38,015 nucleotides of DNA, taken from Hyphomicrobiales bacterium. GTDB lineage: Bacteria; Pseudomonadota; Alphaproteobacteria; Rhizobiales; Hyphomicrobiaceae. The stretch spans positions 1-38,015 of the forward strand of contig RXJK01000054.1 in the NCBI GenBank assembly GCA_003963125.1, given 5' to 3'. Below the pieces are notes generated by a model. That model did no database searches. It worked only from the letters and a program-made list of their open reading frames with translations, and had not been told where the DNA came from. Positions 18,416 through 27,394 of this stretch are shown here, in pieces. Both the position numbers and the translations under genes were made by a program. How positions within the stretch are numbered: the stretch's first letter is position 1; each line of letters starts with the position of its first letter.

Positions 18416-18595
18416 ATGACGTACGACGTGATCGCGACCTTCAGCCAGGTCACCTCGCTGCTGATGTTCGTGGCGATGTTCCTTGGGGTGCTGGTCTACG
18501 CGCTGTGGCCGAGCAACGGCCAGCGCTTCGAAGTGGTGCAACGCCAGGCGCTCGACCTTGACAAGTCCGAGCTCAGAATACGGGGGCGCAAATGA
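18416..18595 (+). CDS. ccoQ: cbb3-type oxidase subunit IV (CcoQ/FixQ)
   Basis: This is a small gene of 59 codons: it begins MTYDVIATFSQVTSLL, continues through one membrane helix (about residues 11-31), and has a charged tail that includes WPSNGQRFEVVQRQA. CcoQ stabilises the oxidase complex. The ATG is 4 nt after the ccoO stop, and the stop overlaps the ccoP ATG by 4 nt (ATGA). The position between ccoO and ccoP, single helix and length are all as expected for CcoQ. Confidence 0.92.
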   Translation: MTYDVIATFSQVTSLLMFVAMFLGVLVYALWPSNGQRFEVVQRQALDLDKSELRIRGRK

Positions 18596-19461
18596 CGACC
18601 AACCGCGAGATCGATGCCGTCACAGGCGTCGAAACCACAGGACACGTATGGGACGGCATCAAGGAGCTGAACAAGCCCCTGCCCAGGTGGTGGCTCCTCA
18701 CCTTCTACGCCACCATCGTGTGGGCCATCGGCTACTGGGTCGTCTACCCGGCGTTCCCGACGCTGACGAGCTACACGAAGGGCATCTGGAACTACAGCCA
18801 GCGCGAGACGGTCGCCAAGGACGTCAGCGCGGCGCGCAGTGCGCAGTCGGGCTACCGCGACAAGCTCGCGGCCACCCCGCTCGATGACGTGAAGAAGGAT
18901 CCCGACCTCCTGCGCTTTGCGGTTGCGGGTGGCGGCGCGGCCTTCCAGACCAACTGCGCGCCCTGCCACGGCCGCGGCGCACAGGGCTTTGCCGGCTATC
19001 CCAACCTCAACGACGACGACTGGCTGTGGGGCGGCACCCTCGCGGACATCGAGAAGACGCTGCAGGTCGGCATCCGTTCCGACCACAAGGACGCGCGTGC
19101 CACGCAGATGCCGAAGTACGGCCTCGAGAAGCTGCTCGACGAGAGCCAGATCTCGGATGCGGCCGAGTTCGTGCTCAAGCTTTCGGGCCAGAAGTTCGAT
19201 GCCGCCGCAGCCGATCGCGGCGCCAAGACCTTCACCGAGCAGTGCGCGGCGTGCCACGGCCCGGCAGGCAAGGGCATGCAGGAGCAGGGTGCGCCGAACC
19301 TCACCGACGGCATCTGGCTCTACGGTGGCAGCAAGGCTGCGATCGTGGAGAGCATCCGGACAGGCCGCGGCGGCGTGATGCCGGCGTGGGGTGGCCGTCT
19401 CGATCCTGTGACGCTGAAATCGCTTGCGGTTTATGTGCACAGCCTCGGCGGCGGCAAGTAG
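18592..19461 (+). CDS. ccoP: cbb3-type cytochrome c oxidase subunit III (di-haem)
   Basis: This encodes a 289-aa di-haem cytochrome c. A short cytoplasmic start with HVWDGIKELNKPLPRWW, the CcoP family signature, precedes one membrane helix (about 34-52). Two haem c sites follow: CAPCH (Cys122, Cys125, His126) and CAACH (Cys218, Cys221, His222), with probable axial Met173 and Met263. It takes electrons from the bc1 complex or soluble cytochromes. It is coupled to ccoQ by an ATGA overlap and is the last structural gene of the oxidase. Confidence 0.96.
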   Translation: MTTNREIDAVTGVETTGHVWDGIKELNKPLPRWWLLTFYATIVWAIGYWVVYPAFPTLTSYTKGIWNYSQRETVAKDVSAARSAQSGYRDKLAATPLDDVKKDPDLLRFAVAGGGAAFQTNCAPCHGRGAQGFAGYPNLNDDDWLWGGTLADIEKTLQVGIRSDHKDARATQMPKYGLEKLLDESQISDAAEFVLKLSGQKFDAAAADRGAKTFTEQCAACHGPAGKGMQEQGAPNLTDGIWLYGGSKAAIVESIRTGRGGVMPAWGGRLDPVTLKSLAVYVHSLGGGK

Positions 19462-19485
19462 ACCGTCTCGTCACGGGGGCTCACG

Positions 19486-19740
19486 ATGCGAAGTGGAGCG
19501 AGAGACATGTGCTGCAGCTGCGGATGCGCATTGGCAGTGGCCATGGCCGAGGCCGAAGAGAAAGCCCGGATCAGGCTCTCCTCCACACGCAGCGTGAGCG
19601 CCCTGGCCGGGCCTGAGATGAAGGAGACGCAGGGCGGGCGCCCTGCGAGAGGATGGGAAGCGCTGAAGCAGTCGCTGCGCGTGTTCGTCGAGCGTCCGAT
19701 GCCAGATCATGCGAGCCGGAGCCTTGCGAGGCCCGCATGA
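19486..19740 (+). CDS. Possible small Cys-rich protein between ccoP and ccoG
   Basis: This is an open frame of 84 codons whose stop overlaps the ccoG ATG by 4 nt (ATGA), as for other pairs in this operon. It begins 24 nt after ccoP. Near the start is MCCSCGCALAVAMAEAEEK, with four cysteines in six residues that could bind a metal; an ATG directly before them (19507) has GGAG 9 nt upstream and may be the true start. The rest is polar with no family I know. The gap between ccoP and ccoG (275 nt) is otherwise unexplained. Codon use is only moderately GC-rich at third positions, so this call is tentative. Confidence 0.4.
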   Translation: MRSGARDMCCSCGCALAVAMAEAEEKARIRLSSTRSVSALAGPEMKETQGGRPARGWEALKQSLRVFVERPMPDHASRSLARPA

Positions 19741-21251
19741 CCAAGATGATGAGGTCGATCATTCCTGCAACCATCCAGGCGGCACCGGGCATCGACCAGC
19801 ACGATGCCCGCGCCGTCAACAGCGCCGAGAAGCGCTCGCTCTATTCCAGCCGTCAGAAGATCCACCCCAAGCGCGCGGGCGGCACGTTCCGGCGCATCAA
19901 GTGGATGGTGATGCTCGTCACGCTCGGCATCTACTACGCGCTGCCGTGGCTGCGCTGGTACCGCGGGCCCGATCTTCCCGATCAGGCCGTGCTGCTCGAC
20001 ATGGCGCACAACCGGTTCTTCTTCTTCTTCCTCGAGATCTGGCCGCAGGAGTTCTACTTCGTGACCGGGCTCCTGGTGCTCGCGGCGCTGGGCCTGTTCC
20101 TGGTCACCTCGATGGCGGGCCGCGTGTGGTGCGGCTACACCTGCCCGCAGACGGTCTGGACCGACCTGATGATCGCGGTCGAGCGCTTCTGGCAGGGCGA
20201 CCGCAACCAGCGCATCAGCCTCGACAAGAAGCCCTGGGGCCTCGAGAAGATTTTCAAGAAGAGCATGACGCACGTGACGTGGGCCGCCATCGGCGTGCTC
20301 ACGGGCGGCGCCTTCATCTTCTACTTCGAGGATGCGCCGACGCTTGCTCGCGACCTGTTCGCGGGAACGGCACCCGCCATCGCCTACCTGTTCCTCGGGA
20401 TCTTCGCGGCCACCACCTATCTCCTCGGCGGCATCGCGCGCGAGCAGGTCTGCATCTACATGTGCCCGTGGCCGCGCATCCAGGGCGCGATGGTCGACCA
20501 CGAGACGCTGCTCGTCTCCTATCGCAAGGAGCGTGGCGAACCGCGCGGGCCGCACAAGAAGGGCGATACCTGGGACGATCGCGGCGACTGCGTCGACTGC
20601 AAGGCCTGTGTGGCCGTCTGCCCGACGGGGATCGATATCCGCGACGGCTCGCAGCTCGAATGCATCCAGTGTGCGCTGTGCATCGACGCCTGCAACGACA
20701 TCATGGGCAAGATCGGGCGTCCGAAGGGGCTCATCGCCTACGATACGATCGCCAACCAGGAAGCCGCGGCCGTCGGCAAGACTGCGCCACTGAAGCTGAT
20801 CCGGGCGCGCACCATCCTCTATGCCGTGGTCATGGGGGTCGTCGGACTCGTGATGCTCGCGGCACTCAGCCTGCGCACGACGCTTGAAGTGAATGTCCTG
20901 CACGATCGCAACCCGCCGTACGTGCTCCTGTCGGACGCCTCGGTGCGCAACGGGTACGTGGTCAAGGTCCTCAACAAGTTGCACGAGCCACATACGTACC
21001 GGCTCGAAGCCCGCGGGCTCGACGGCGCGCAAATCTCGATCCTCGGCGTTGACAATTCTCAAGGCGTGAAGGTCAGCACCGATGATCTAAGGGAGCTCAG
21101 GGTCTACGTGACGGTGCCGAAGGACCGCCTGGCGACACTTGCCGACGCCACCAACTTCAGCTTCGTCGTCAAGGACATGGCGACGGGACACGAGGTGGCC
21201 CGCAAGACGCTGTTCCAGAAGCCTGCAGGCGCTGGGAACGCTGGGAACTAG
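19737..21251 (+). CDS. ccoG: cbb3 oxidase assembly protein CcoG (FixG), 4Fe-4S
   Basis: This encodes a 504-aa membrane iron-sulfur protein. Several membrane helices flank GRVWCGYTCPQTVW (a family Cys pair), and then come two ferredoxin motifs, CVDCKACVAVCP and CIQCALCIDAC. A C-terminal Ig-like domain (after about 380) is periplasmic. CcoG has been shown elsewhere to be a cupric reductase delivering Cu(I) for cbb3 assembly. I start at ATG 19737; an ATG at 19746 is also possible. The gene is 9 nt ahead of ccoH. Confidence 0.94.
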   Translation: MTKMMRSIIPATIQAAPGIDQHDARAVNSAEKRSLYSSRQKIHPKRAGGTFRRIKWMVMLVTLGIYYALPWLRWYRGPDLPDQAVLLDMAHNRFFFFFLEIWPQEFYFVTGLLVLAALGLFLVTSMAGRVWCGYTCPQTVWTDLMIAVERFWQGDRNQRISLDKKPWGLEKIFKKSMTHVTWAAIGVLTGGAFIFYFEDAPTLARDLFAGTAPAIAYLFLGIFAATTYLLGGIAREQVCIYMCPWPRIQGAMVDHETLLVSYRKERGEPRGPHKKGDTWDDRGDCVDCKACVAVCPTGIDIRDGSQLECIQCALCIDACNDIMGKIGRPKGLIAYDTIANQEAAAVGKTAPLKLIRARTILYAVVMGVVGLVMLAALSLRTTLEVNVLHDRNPPYVLLSDASVRNGYVVKVLNKLHEPHTYRLEARGLDGAQISILGVDNSQGVKVSTDDLRELRVYVTVPKDRLATLADATNFSFVVKDMATGHEVARKTLFQKPAGAGNAGN

Positions 21252-21260
21252 GAGAACGAC

Positions 21261-21767
21261 ATGAGCCCGACGGTACTTCCCGCGCGGCGCGAGCAAGGCC
21301 TCAAAGGCGGGCACGTGCTCGCGGGGTTTCTCGCCTTCTTCGGGATCATCTTCGCCGTCAACGGCTCGATGATCTACAACGCGGTGACGACCAACGCCGG
21401 CCTCGTCGCCAACGAGCCCTACCGCAAGGGCTTGCACTACAACGAACGCATCGCCGCCGACGAGCGGCAGGCGCAATTGCACTGGAGCGACGGCGTCTCG
21501 CTCGTCCGCAGCGGCGCTCTCGAGATCACGTTCGCTGCCGGCGATGGCGCGCCTGTGAGTGGGCTCATCGTCAAGGCGGTCGTCGGGCGTCCCGCGACCA
21601 ATCGCGAGGACAAGCCGGTGACCCTCACAGAGACGACGCCCGGCACCTATGTCGGTGACGCCGGTGCGCTCGAAGCGGGCGCGTGGCTGCTGTCGTTCGA
21701 AGCCTTCCAAGGCCAGGCCGCGGAGCCCAGCTACCGCGCGCGGAGGCGCCTATGGCTCAAGCCCTGA
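21261..21767 (+). CDS. ccoH: cbb3 oxidase assembly protein CcoH (FixH)
   Basis: This encodes a 168-aa protein with one membrane helix (about residues 17-40, GHVLAGFLAFFGIIFAVNG) and a periplasmic beta-rich FixH domain containing NEPYRKGLHYNERI. CcoH stays with the oxidase complex and is needed for assembly. AGGAG lies 6 nt before the ATG. Its 3' end overlaps ccoI by 16 nt. Confidence 0.92.
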   Translation: MSPTVLPARREQGLKGGHVLAGFLAFFGIIFAVNGSMIYNAVTTNAGLVANEPYRKGLHYNERIAADERQAQLHWSDGVSLVRSGALEITFAAGDGAPVSGLIVKAVVGRPATNREDKPVTLTETTPGTYVGDAGALEAGAWLLSFEAFQGQAAEPSYRARRRLWLKP

Positions 21768-23959
21768 GTGCGCCCGCCGCCGACGAGATTGCAGCGCGCG
21801 ACGCCGCCAAGCTGAACGAGCGCAGCGCGCAGACGATCACCCTTGCCGTCGAAGGCATGCATTGCGGCGGCTGCTTGCGCAAGGTCGAGACGGCCTTGAT
21901 GAACGTGCCGGGCGTTGCCGGCGCACGCGCCAATCTCTCCGCGCGCCGCGTGACGGCGCTGGTGAAGGGCGCCGACGTCAACTCGGTCGCGCTGATCGAG
22001 GCGCTCGGCAACGTCGGCTTCAAGGCCGCCGATCTGCCGATCGACCGTATCAAGCCGCTCGAAGGCGCGGACGATGCCCTGCTGCGCCGCATCGGCGTCG
22101 CGGGCTTTGCGGCCATGAACATCATGCTGCTGTCGGTGTCGGTGTGGGCCGGCCATGGTGACATGAGCCCGTCCATGCAGAGCCTGTTCCACTGGGTCTC
22201 TGCGCTGATCGCGTTGCCGGCCGTCGCCTACGCAGGGCAGCCGTTCTTCCGTTCGGCGCTCGACGCCTTGAAGGCCGGCCGGGTCAACATGGACGTGCCG
22301 ATCTCGCTCGGCGTGTGCCTGGCGACCGCCATGAGCTTCTACCAGACCATGCGCGGCACCGAGCACGTGTTCTTCGACGCCGCCGTCACGCTTTTGCTGT
22401 TCCTGCTCATCGGGCGCTATCTCGATCAGGCCGTGCGCGTGAAGGCCGCGAGTGCCGCTGCCAACCTCTTGGGCCTGCGCGGTGGTGCGGCCACTATCGT
22501 CGATGCAGAGGGCAAGACGAGCCGCGTCGCGGCCCACAAGATCGTGCCCGGCATGCGGGTGCTCACGGCGTCCGGCGAACGCTTTGCGGTGGACGGCCGC
22601 CTCGTCGAGGGCGCGGCGGATGTCGACGAAAGCCTCATCACCGGCGAGACGACCCCGCGTGCGGTGAGCCAGGGCGGGCGCGTCTACGCCGGCACTGTCA
22701 ATCTCTCCGGCCCCGTCTTGAGCGAAGCGACGGCGACGGACCAGAACACGCTGCTCGCCGAGATCAGCCGGCTGATGCTCGCGGCCGAGCAGGCGCGCGG
22801 GCGCTACGTGCGTCTCGCCGATCGTGCCGCGCGCATGTATGCGCCGGCCGTGCATGCCCTGGGGCTCATCACCTTCGTCGGCTGGATGCTGGCGGGGCAG
22901 GGCTGGGAGATGGCGCTGACGGCGGCCATCGCCGTGCTGATCATCACGTGCCCCTGCGCGCTGGCGCTCGCCGTGCCGGCCGTGCAGGTCGCGGCCAGCA
23001 GCCGCCTGTTCGGCATGGGCACGCTGCTCAAGGCGGCAGACGGGCTCGAACGGCTGGCTGAGACCGATACCGTGGTCTTCGACAAGACAGGAACCGTGAC
23101 GCTCGGCGAACCGCAGCTCGTCGACCCCGATGCGATCGACAAGGCTGTCCTTGCGCGCGCGGCCGCGCTCGCCTCCGTGAGCCGGCACCCGTATGCGCGC
23201 GCCGTCGTGCGGGCGGCGCAGGCCTCGGGGCTTTCCGTTGCTGCGCTGTCCGACGTGCGCGAGGTTGCGGGCTTCGGTCTGGAGCGCGTGAGCAATGGGA
23301 CCAGCGAACGCCTCGGTTCGGCTGCCTGGGTCGGCTTCACGGCGCCTGCCGACGGGCGCTCCGGCGTCTACTACCGCGCGGCGGATGGCTCGATCACGCT
23401 TCTCGCTTTCGAGGACCGCATCCGGCCTGATGCCAAGGAGGTCATGGAGACCCTGAAGGCGGCCGGCTACCGGATTGAGATGCTGTCCGGCGACCAGAAG
23501 CCCGTCGTTGAGGCCGTTGCCTCGGCGTGCGGGATCGACACGTGGACGGCTGCCGCGTCGCCGGCCGACAAGATCCATCGTCTCGAAACGCTCGCCGCCG
23601 AGGGCCGCAAGGTGCTCATGGTCGGCGACGGCCTCAACGATGCGCCTGCGCTCGCCGCCGGCCACGCCTCGCTGTCGCCGACGACCGCCGCGGATGTCTC
23701 TCAAGTGGCGGCCGACGGTGTGTTTCAGGGCGAGCGACTGGCGCCGATCCTCGAAGCGATTGCCGTTGCGCGGGCGACGCGACGCATGTCCTTACAGAAC
23801 TTCGCGATCGCCATCGGTTACAATGCGCTATTCGTGCCGCTCGCCATGGCGGGCTACGTGACGCCGCTGATCGCCGCGATCGCCATGTCGGCGTCGTCGA
23901 TCGCGGTCACGGTCAACGCGGTGCGGCTGCGCACCATGAAGCTGGAGCTTGCGCCATGA
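21752..23959 (+). CDS. ccoI: Copper-exporting P1B-type ATPase for cbb3 assembly (CcoI/FixI)
   Basis: This encodes a 735-aa P-type ATPase. The N-terminal metal-binding domain has GMHCGGC (Cys38, Cys41). Transmembrane helix 6 carries the ion motif CPC (Cys400, Cys402), and the soluble domains show the phosphorylation site DKTGT (Asp444), the SRHPYA motif of P1B pumps, and GDGLNDAPAL. This FixI type moves copper across the inner membrane for insertion into CcoN. I start at ATG 21752 because GGAGG lies 6 nt upstream, giving a 16-nt overlap with ccoH. The last bases overlap ccoS by 4 nt. Confidence 0.95.
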   Translation: MAQALSAPAADEIAARDAAKLNERSAQTITLAVEGMHCGGCLRKVETALMNVPGVAGARANLSARRVTALVKGADVNSVALIEALGNVGFKAADLPIDRIKPLEGADDALLRRIGVAGFAAMNIMLLSVSVWAGHGDMSPSMQSLFHWVSALIALPAVAYAGQPFFRSALDALKAGRVNMDVPISLGVCLATAMSFYQTMRGTEHVFFDAAVTLLLFLLIGRYLDQAVRVKAASAAANLLGLRGGAATIVDAEGKTSRVAAHKIVPGMRVLTASGERFAVDGRLVEGAADVDESLITGETTPRAVSQGGRVYAGTVNLSGPVLSEATATDQNTLLAEISRLMLAAEQARGRYVRLADRAARMYAPAVHALGLITFVGWMLAGQGWEMALTAAIAVLIITCPCALALAVPAVQVAASSRLFGMGTLLKAADGLERLAETDTVVFDKTGTVTLGEPQLVDPDAIDKAVLARAAALASVSRHPYARAVVRAAQASGLSVAALSDVREVAGFGLERVSNGTSERLGSAAWVGFTAPADGRSGVYYRAADGSITLLAFEDRIRPDAKEVMETLKAAGYRIEMLSGDQKPVVEAVASACGIDTWTAAASPADKIHRLETLAAEGRKVLMVGDGLNDAPALAAGHASLSPTTAADVSQVAADGVFQGERLAPILEAIAVARATRRMSLQNFAIAIGYNALFVPLAMAGYVTPLIAAIAMSASSIAVTVNAVRLRTMKLELAP

Positions 23960-24117
23960 CCGCTCTTGCTTGGCTCATTCCCTGCGCGCTGGCCCTCGGT
24001 GGCCTCGGCCTCGCGGCCTTCCTGTGGGCGCTCAACTCGGGGCAGTTCGAAGATCTCGAAGGCGCCGGCTGGCGCGCGCTGGAAGACGTGTCCCCGAGCG
24101 AAGACAAGCGCGGTTGA
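23956..24117 (+). CDS. ccoS: cbb3 oxidase maturation protein CcoS (FixS)
   Basis: This encodes a 53-aa single-helix membrane protein. MTALAWLIPCALALGGLGL is the helix, and the polar part holds the CcoS family stretch WALNSGQFEDLEGAGWRAL. CcoS is needed for cofactor insertion into the oxidase. Its ATG overlaps the ccoI stop by 4 nt and it ends the locus; a palindromic repeat follows. Confidence 0.94.
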   Translation: MTALAWLIPCALALGGLGLAAFLWALNSGQFEDLEGAGWRALEDVSPSEDKRG

Positions 24118-24183
24118 CGCAGCGCCGCAGCGAATACCACCAGCTGAGTAGGCGGGTTTTGTATCCGTGTGCCCGTCCGCTCG

Positions 24184-24291
24184 TGTCATCCCGGAACGTG
24201 CGCAGCTCGTATCCGGGACCCAGGGGCCACGGTACCGACAGCCGCCCTGGGTCCCGGCGCTACGCGCTCACGCGCTCCGGCCGGGATGACA
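24184..24291. repeat. Interspersed palindromic repeat, copy 2
   Basis: A 108-bp palindrome between the convergent ccoS and mcd genes. Outer arms TGTCATCCCGG (24184-24194) and CCGGGATGACA (24281-24291) match perfectly, as do inner arms CCGGGACCCAGGG (24213-24225) and CCCTGGGTCCCGG (24245-24257). It shares its order of short blocks with copy 1 at 3825-3923. Both copies sit at the ends of convergent transcription units, consistent with small mobile or REP-like palindromes that can double as terminators. Confidence 0.85.
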
Positions 24292-24352
24292 GTGTGGTCT
24301 GGACAAGCACCCTTCGCTCGCCCTGCAGAGGGAGCGTGTGAACTGCGGATCT

Positions 24353-25996
24353 TCAGTTCGCGCCTTCGAGGAGGCGGCGGGCGATGACCTGGGCCTGGAT
24401 CTCGGCGGCGCCCTCGAAGATATTGAGGATGCGCGCGTCGCACAGCACGCGGCTCACGGGATACTCGAGCGCGAAGCCGTTGCCGCCGTGGATCTGCAGC
24501 GCATTGTCGGCGTTGGCCCAGGCGATGCGGGCGGCGAGCAGCTTCGCCATGCCGGCTTCGAGATCGCAGCGGCGGCCCTGATCCTTCTCGCGCGCGGCGT
24601 GATAGGTGATCTGGCGCGCGATCATGGTCTCGACCGCCATCATGACGATCTTGTTCGACACGCGTGGGAACGAATAGATCGGCTTGCCGAACTGGTTGCG
24701 CTCGAGCGCGTACTTGAGCCCGAAATCGAGGGCGCACTGGGCGACGCCGATGGCGCGCGCCGCCGTCTGGATGCGCGCGGCCTCGAAGGTCGTCATCAGT
24801 TGCTTGAAGCCCTGGCCTTCGACGCCGCCCAAAAGCTGGCTCTTCGGCACCTCGAAGCCGTCGAAGGAGATGTCGAACTCCTTCATGCCGCGATAGCCCA
24901 GCACCTCGATCTCGCCGCCGGTCATGCCTTTCGCGGGGAAGGGATCCTCATCGGTGCCGCGCGGCTTCTCGGCGAGCAGCATGGACAGGCCCTTGTAGCC
25001 CTTCTCGTTCGGGTTGGTGCGCACGAGCAGCGTCATCACGTCGGCACGTACGGGATGTGTGATCCAGGTCTTCTGGCCGGTCACTTTGTAGACGTCGCCC
25101 TCCAAGACCGCGCGGGTCTTCAGCGAGGCGAGGTCCGAGCCGGTGTTGGGCTCGGTGAAGACGGCCGTCGGCAGGATTTCGCCGGACGCGATCTTCGGCA
25201 GGTACTTGGCCTTCTGCTCGGGCGTGCCGGCGCCGAGGATCAATTCGCCCGCGATTTCGGCGCGGGTGCCGAGCGAGCCGACGCCGATATAGCCGCGCGA
25301 CAGCTCCTCCGAGACGAGGCACATGGCTTCCTTGCCGAGGCCCATGCCGCCGAATTCCTCCGGCATGGTCAGCGCGAACACGCCGAGTTCGGACAATTTG
25401 GCAAGGACTTCGAGCGGGATGTAGTCGTTCTTCAGATGCCACTCGTGGGCGTGCGGGATCACTTCCGCCACACAGAACTTGCGCATCTCGTTGCGCATGG
25501 CTTCGAGCGTCTCGTCGAGGCCGCTGTCGCCGAAGGTGATGACGCCCGGCTGGTCGGCGATGAGTTTCGCGACCTTCGCCTTCAAGGCGTCCGACTGGCC
25601 GGCCTCCACGAGGTCGGCCGTTTCGTCCTCGAAGCGGCGCACCTCGGCGCGGGAGACACCGAGCGCAGGCAGGCGCACGACCTCGTTCTGGCTCATGGGG
25701 ATGCCGCCAGCGATCTGAGCGAGGTACTCGCCGAAAGCGATGGCGAGGAGGGCGCTCTCCATCTCGCCGAGGCGGCCCTGTTCGGACAGGCGTTCCGCCC
25801 AACCGAGCATCTGGCGCAGGGCTTCCACGTAAGTCGCAAGCCAGGCGAGGCCATGCGCGGGGGCCTGGGCGCCGTCGAGACCGGCGGGACCGTCGACGGC
25901 CGTGCGGACCGCGCTGCGCGCCACGTGCAGCATCCGTTCGCTCGCCGCCACGGCCTGGGCATAGCGTGCGAAAGGTGCGGCGGTGGGGGCGGTCAT
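24353..25996 (-). CDS. mcd: Acyl-CoA dehydrogenase, probably methylsuccinyl-CoA dehydrogenase
   Basis: This encodes a 547-aa flavoprotein. The C-terminal two thirds are a standard acyl-CoA dehydrogenase with both family signatures, FTEPNTGSDLAS and QIHGGNGFALEYPVSRVLC. About 140 extra residues precede it (VEALRQMLGWAERL, MSQNEVVRLPALG), and that long N-terminus with a total near 550 aa is typical of (2S)-methylsuccinyl-CoA dehydrogenase, an enzyme of the ethylmalonyl-CoA pathway that converts methylsuccinyl-CoA to mesaconyl-CoA during growth on C1 or C2 compounds. I start at ATG 25996 (AGGAG 9 nt upstream). No other gene of the pathway (ccr, ecm, mcl) is in the window. A different branched acyl-CoA substrate is the main alternative. 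Confidence 0.8.
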   Translation of the reverse strand: MTAPTAAPFARYAQAVAASERMLHVARSAVRTAVDGPAGLDGAQAPAHGLAWLATYVEALRQMLGWAERLSEQGRLGEMESALLAIAFGEYLAQIAGGIPMSQNEVVRLPALGVSRAEVRRFEDETADLVEAGQSDALKAKVAKLIADQPGVITFGDSGLDETLEAMRNEMRKFCVAEVIPHAHEWHLKNDYIPLEVLAKLSELGVFALTMPEEFGGMGLGKEAMCLVSEELSRGYIGVGSLGTRAEIAGELILGAGTPEQKAKYLPKIASGEILPTAVFTEPNTGSDLASLKTRAVLEGDVYKVTGQKTWITHPVRADVMTLLVRTNPNEKGYKGLSMLLAEKPRGTDEDPFPAKGMTGGEIEVLGYRGMKEFDISFDGFEVPKSQLLGGVEGQGFKQLMTTFEAARIQTAARAIGVAQCALDFGLKYALERNQFGKPIYSFPRVSNKIVMMAVETMIARQITYHAAREKDQGRRCDLEAGMAKLLAARIAWANADNALQIHGGNGFALEYPVSRVLCDARILNIFEGAAEIQAQVIARRLLEGAN

Positions 25997-26095
25997 GGAC
26001 GGGATCTCCTGGCGAGCCTGCATACGTGCGTGCACCGCACAATAACGTGGAAAGCCCGGCGCGCAACGCCCGGCTGCGGCGGCATGGCGGCGCGA

Positions 26096-27127
26096 CTAGG
26101 AGCGGTTCCAGGCCTTGAGGAGCTGGCTCAGGCGCGCGGCTTTCTCGCGGCCCTCGTCCTCCGACTTCGCCGTCTCGGCGCCGTCGGCTTGGGGCGGCGG
26201 TGTGCCCGTGACGCGGCGAACGACCGTCACTTCGGCCTCTTCGGCCGGGGCCTGGGTGATGGGGCGCGGCACCTGGTCTTCGGCCGTGAGGCGCTGCAGG
26301 AAGGGTTTGCGTTCTGGCGCCGGCTTGCGGACGGCCGCTTTCGTCGGCGCCGTGGAGGGGCTCAGCAGGAACGCCAGGTCCTCAGCGGCGAGCGGTACGG
26401 AGTGCGTATTCTCGTGTTCAGCGGGATCTTTCGCGCCGGCGAGCCGCTCGCTGAGACCGCCGCGGCGCGGCTTGCGGTCGAAGGCAGCGGCACGGCGGCG
26501 CGCCTCTTCCAGTTGCTCGGCGCTGACGGGTTCGACTTCAGGAATGTCGAGCAGCCGGTCGATGGCGCGTGTGGCGCGGGCGCCGACGGCTGCAGCTTCG
26601 TCGGTCGGCTCGGCAACGCTGGCTTCACGCTCGACGAGTTCGAGCTCCTCGCGAATGAGGTTGGCCAGTTCCTCGGGCAGCTCGTAGTGCGCGGCGAGGT
26701 CGTCCGGCGGAGGAGATGGAGCTGCCGCCTCCACGGGCGGGTCGGCCGTGGCGATCGGGGCGGGCACGAGAGGCTCGTCCGGGCTCGCCAACTCCTGCGG
26801 GGGCACTTCGGCCGCTGGGGCCGGTTCCGGCGCATGGGGAGGAGGGGCATCTTCTTCCGTGGCCACCTCGTCGACCGGCTGGGGATCCTTGGCGCGCAGG
26901 AGGTCGGTGACGTCCTTCACGTCCTTCCAGGCACGGTAGACGGGGTTGGCCTCCAAGGCGAGACGCAGCCGGGTATTGCGGGCGTCCATCGCGGCAGGAT
27001 CGGCCACATCGGCGGACACCGGCTGATTGAGCGCACGCCAATGCTCATCGTGCCGCAACTCGCCTTCCAGGCGCTTCATAGCCTGGTCGAGAATCGAGAG
27101 CTTTGCCTCGAGCTCGAGCGCTGGCAT
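26096..27127 (-). CDS. Pro/Ala/Glu-rich protein of unknown function
   Basis: This encodes a 343-aa protein with no signal peptide or membrane segment. Residues 1-35 form a helical start (LELEAKLSILDQAMKRLEGE), followed by a helix around NPVYRAWKDVKDVTDLLR, then about 50 residues rich in Pro, Ala and Glu, a helical ELPEELANLIREELELVE stretch, and a basic, Pro-rich tail. It looks largely disordered with short helices, as in scaffolds or cell-envelope-associated proteins. AGGAGA lies 6 nt before the ATG. It is upstream of mcd on the same strand by 99 nt, without clear functional link. I recognise no family. Confidence 0.7.
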   Translation of the reverse strand: MPALELEAKLSILDQAMKRLEGELRHDEHWRALNQPVSADVADPAAMDARNTRLRLALEANPVYRAWKDVKDVTDLLRAKDPQPVDEVATEEDAPPPHAPEPAPAAEVPPQELASPDEPLVPAPIATADPPVEAAAPSPPPDDLAAHYELPEELANLIREELELVEREASVAEPTDEAAAVGARATRAIDRLLDIPEVEPVSAEQLEEARRRAAAFDRKPRRGGLSERLAGAKDPAEHENTHSVPLAAEDLAFLLSPSTAPTKAAVRKPAPERKPFLQRLTAEDQVPRPITQAPAEEAEVTVVRRVTGTPPPQADGAETAKSEDEGREKAARLSQLLKAWNRS

Positions 27128-27394
27128 CAGCGTCTCCTGTGCGCCGAGAATCGTTGCCGCATGCCATCAACATACGGACGAACGCGGAATTTGCCAGTCC
27201 GGCCGCGCCGCCGACGCTCACGGATTATCAGAGGTTGCGGAATATTGCTGACGCACGCGATGGATTTGCACCACCACACCGGCTAAGTGACGGGGAAACT
27301 CGACGACGCATGAAGGCGTCGTTAAGGTCCGCCACCTTTCCCTCCGGCGGCGCTGTAAAGCCAGCGCTGCACCCCGGGCGGCTTGGAGCAGCGC

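Noticed and set aside
16048-18453. A very long open frame (801 codons) antisense to ccoN and ccoO
   Set aside because: It is the mirror of high-GC codon use in the strongly conserved oxidase genes and gives a low-complexity His/Arg/Glu-rich protein unlike any family.
24338-27286. A 982-codon open frame on the plus strand opposite mcd and the Pro-rich gene
   Set aside because: Its product is an Arg/Gly/Ala-rich shadow of two real minus-strand genes, with no domain and no ribosome site.
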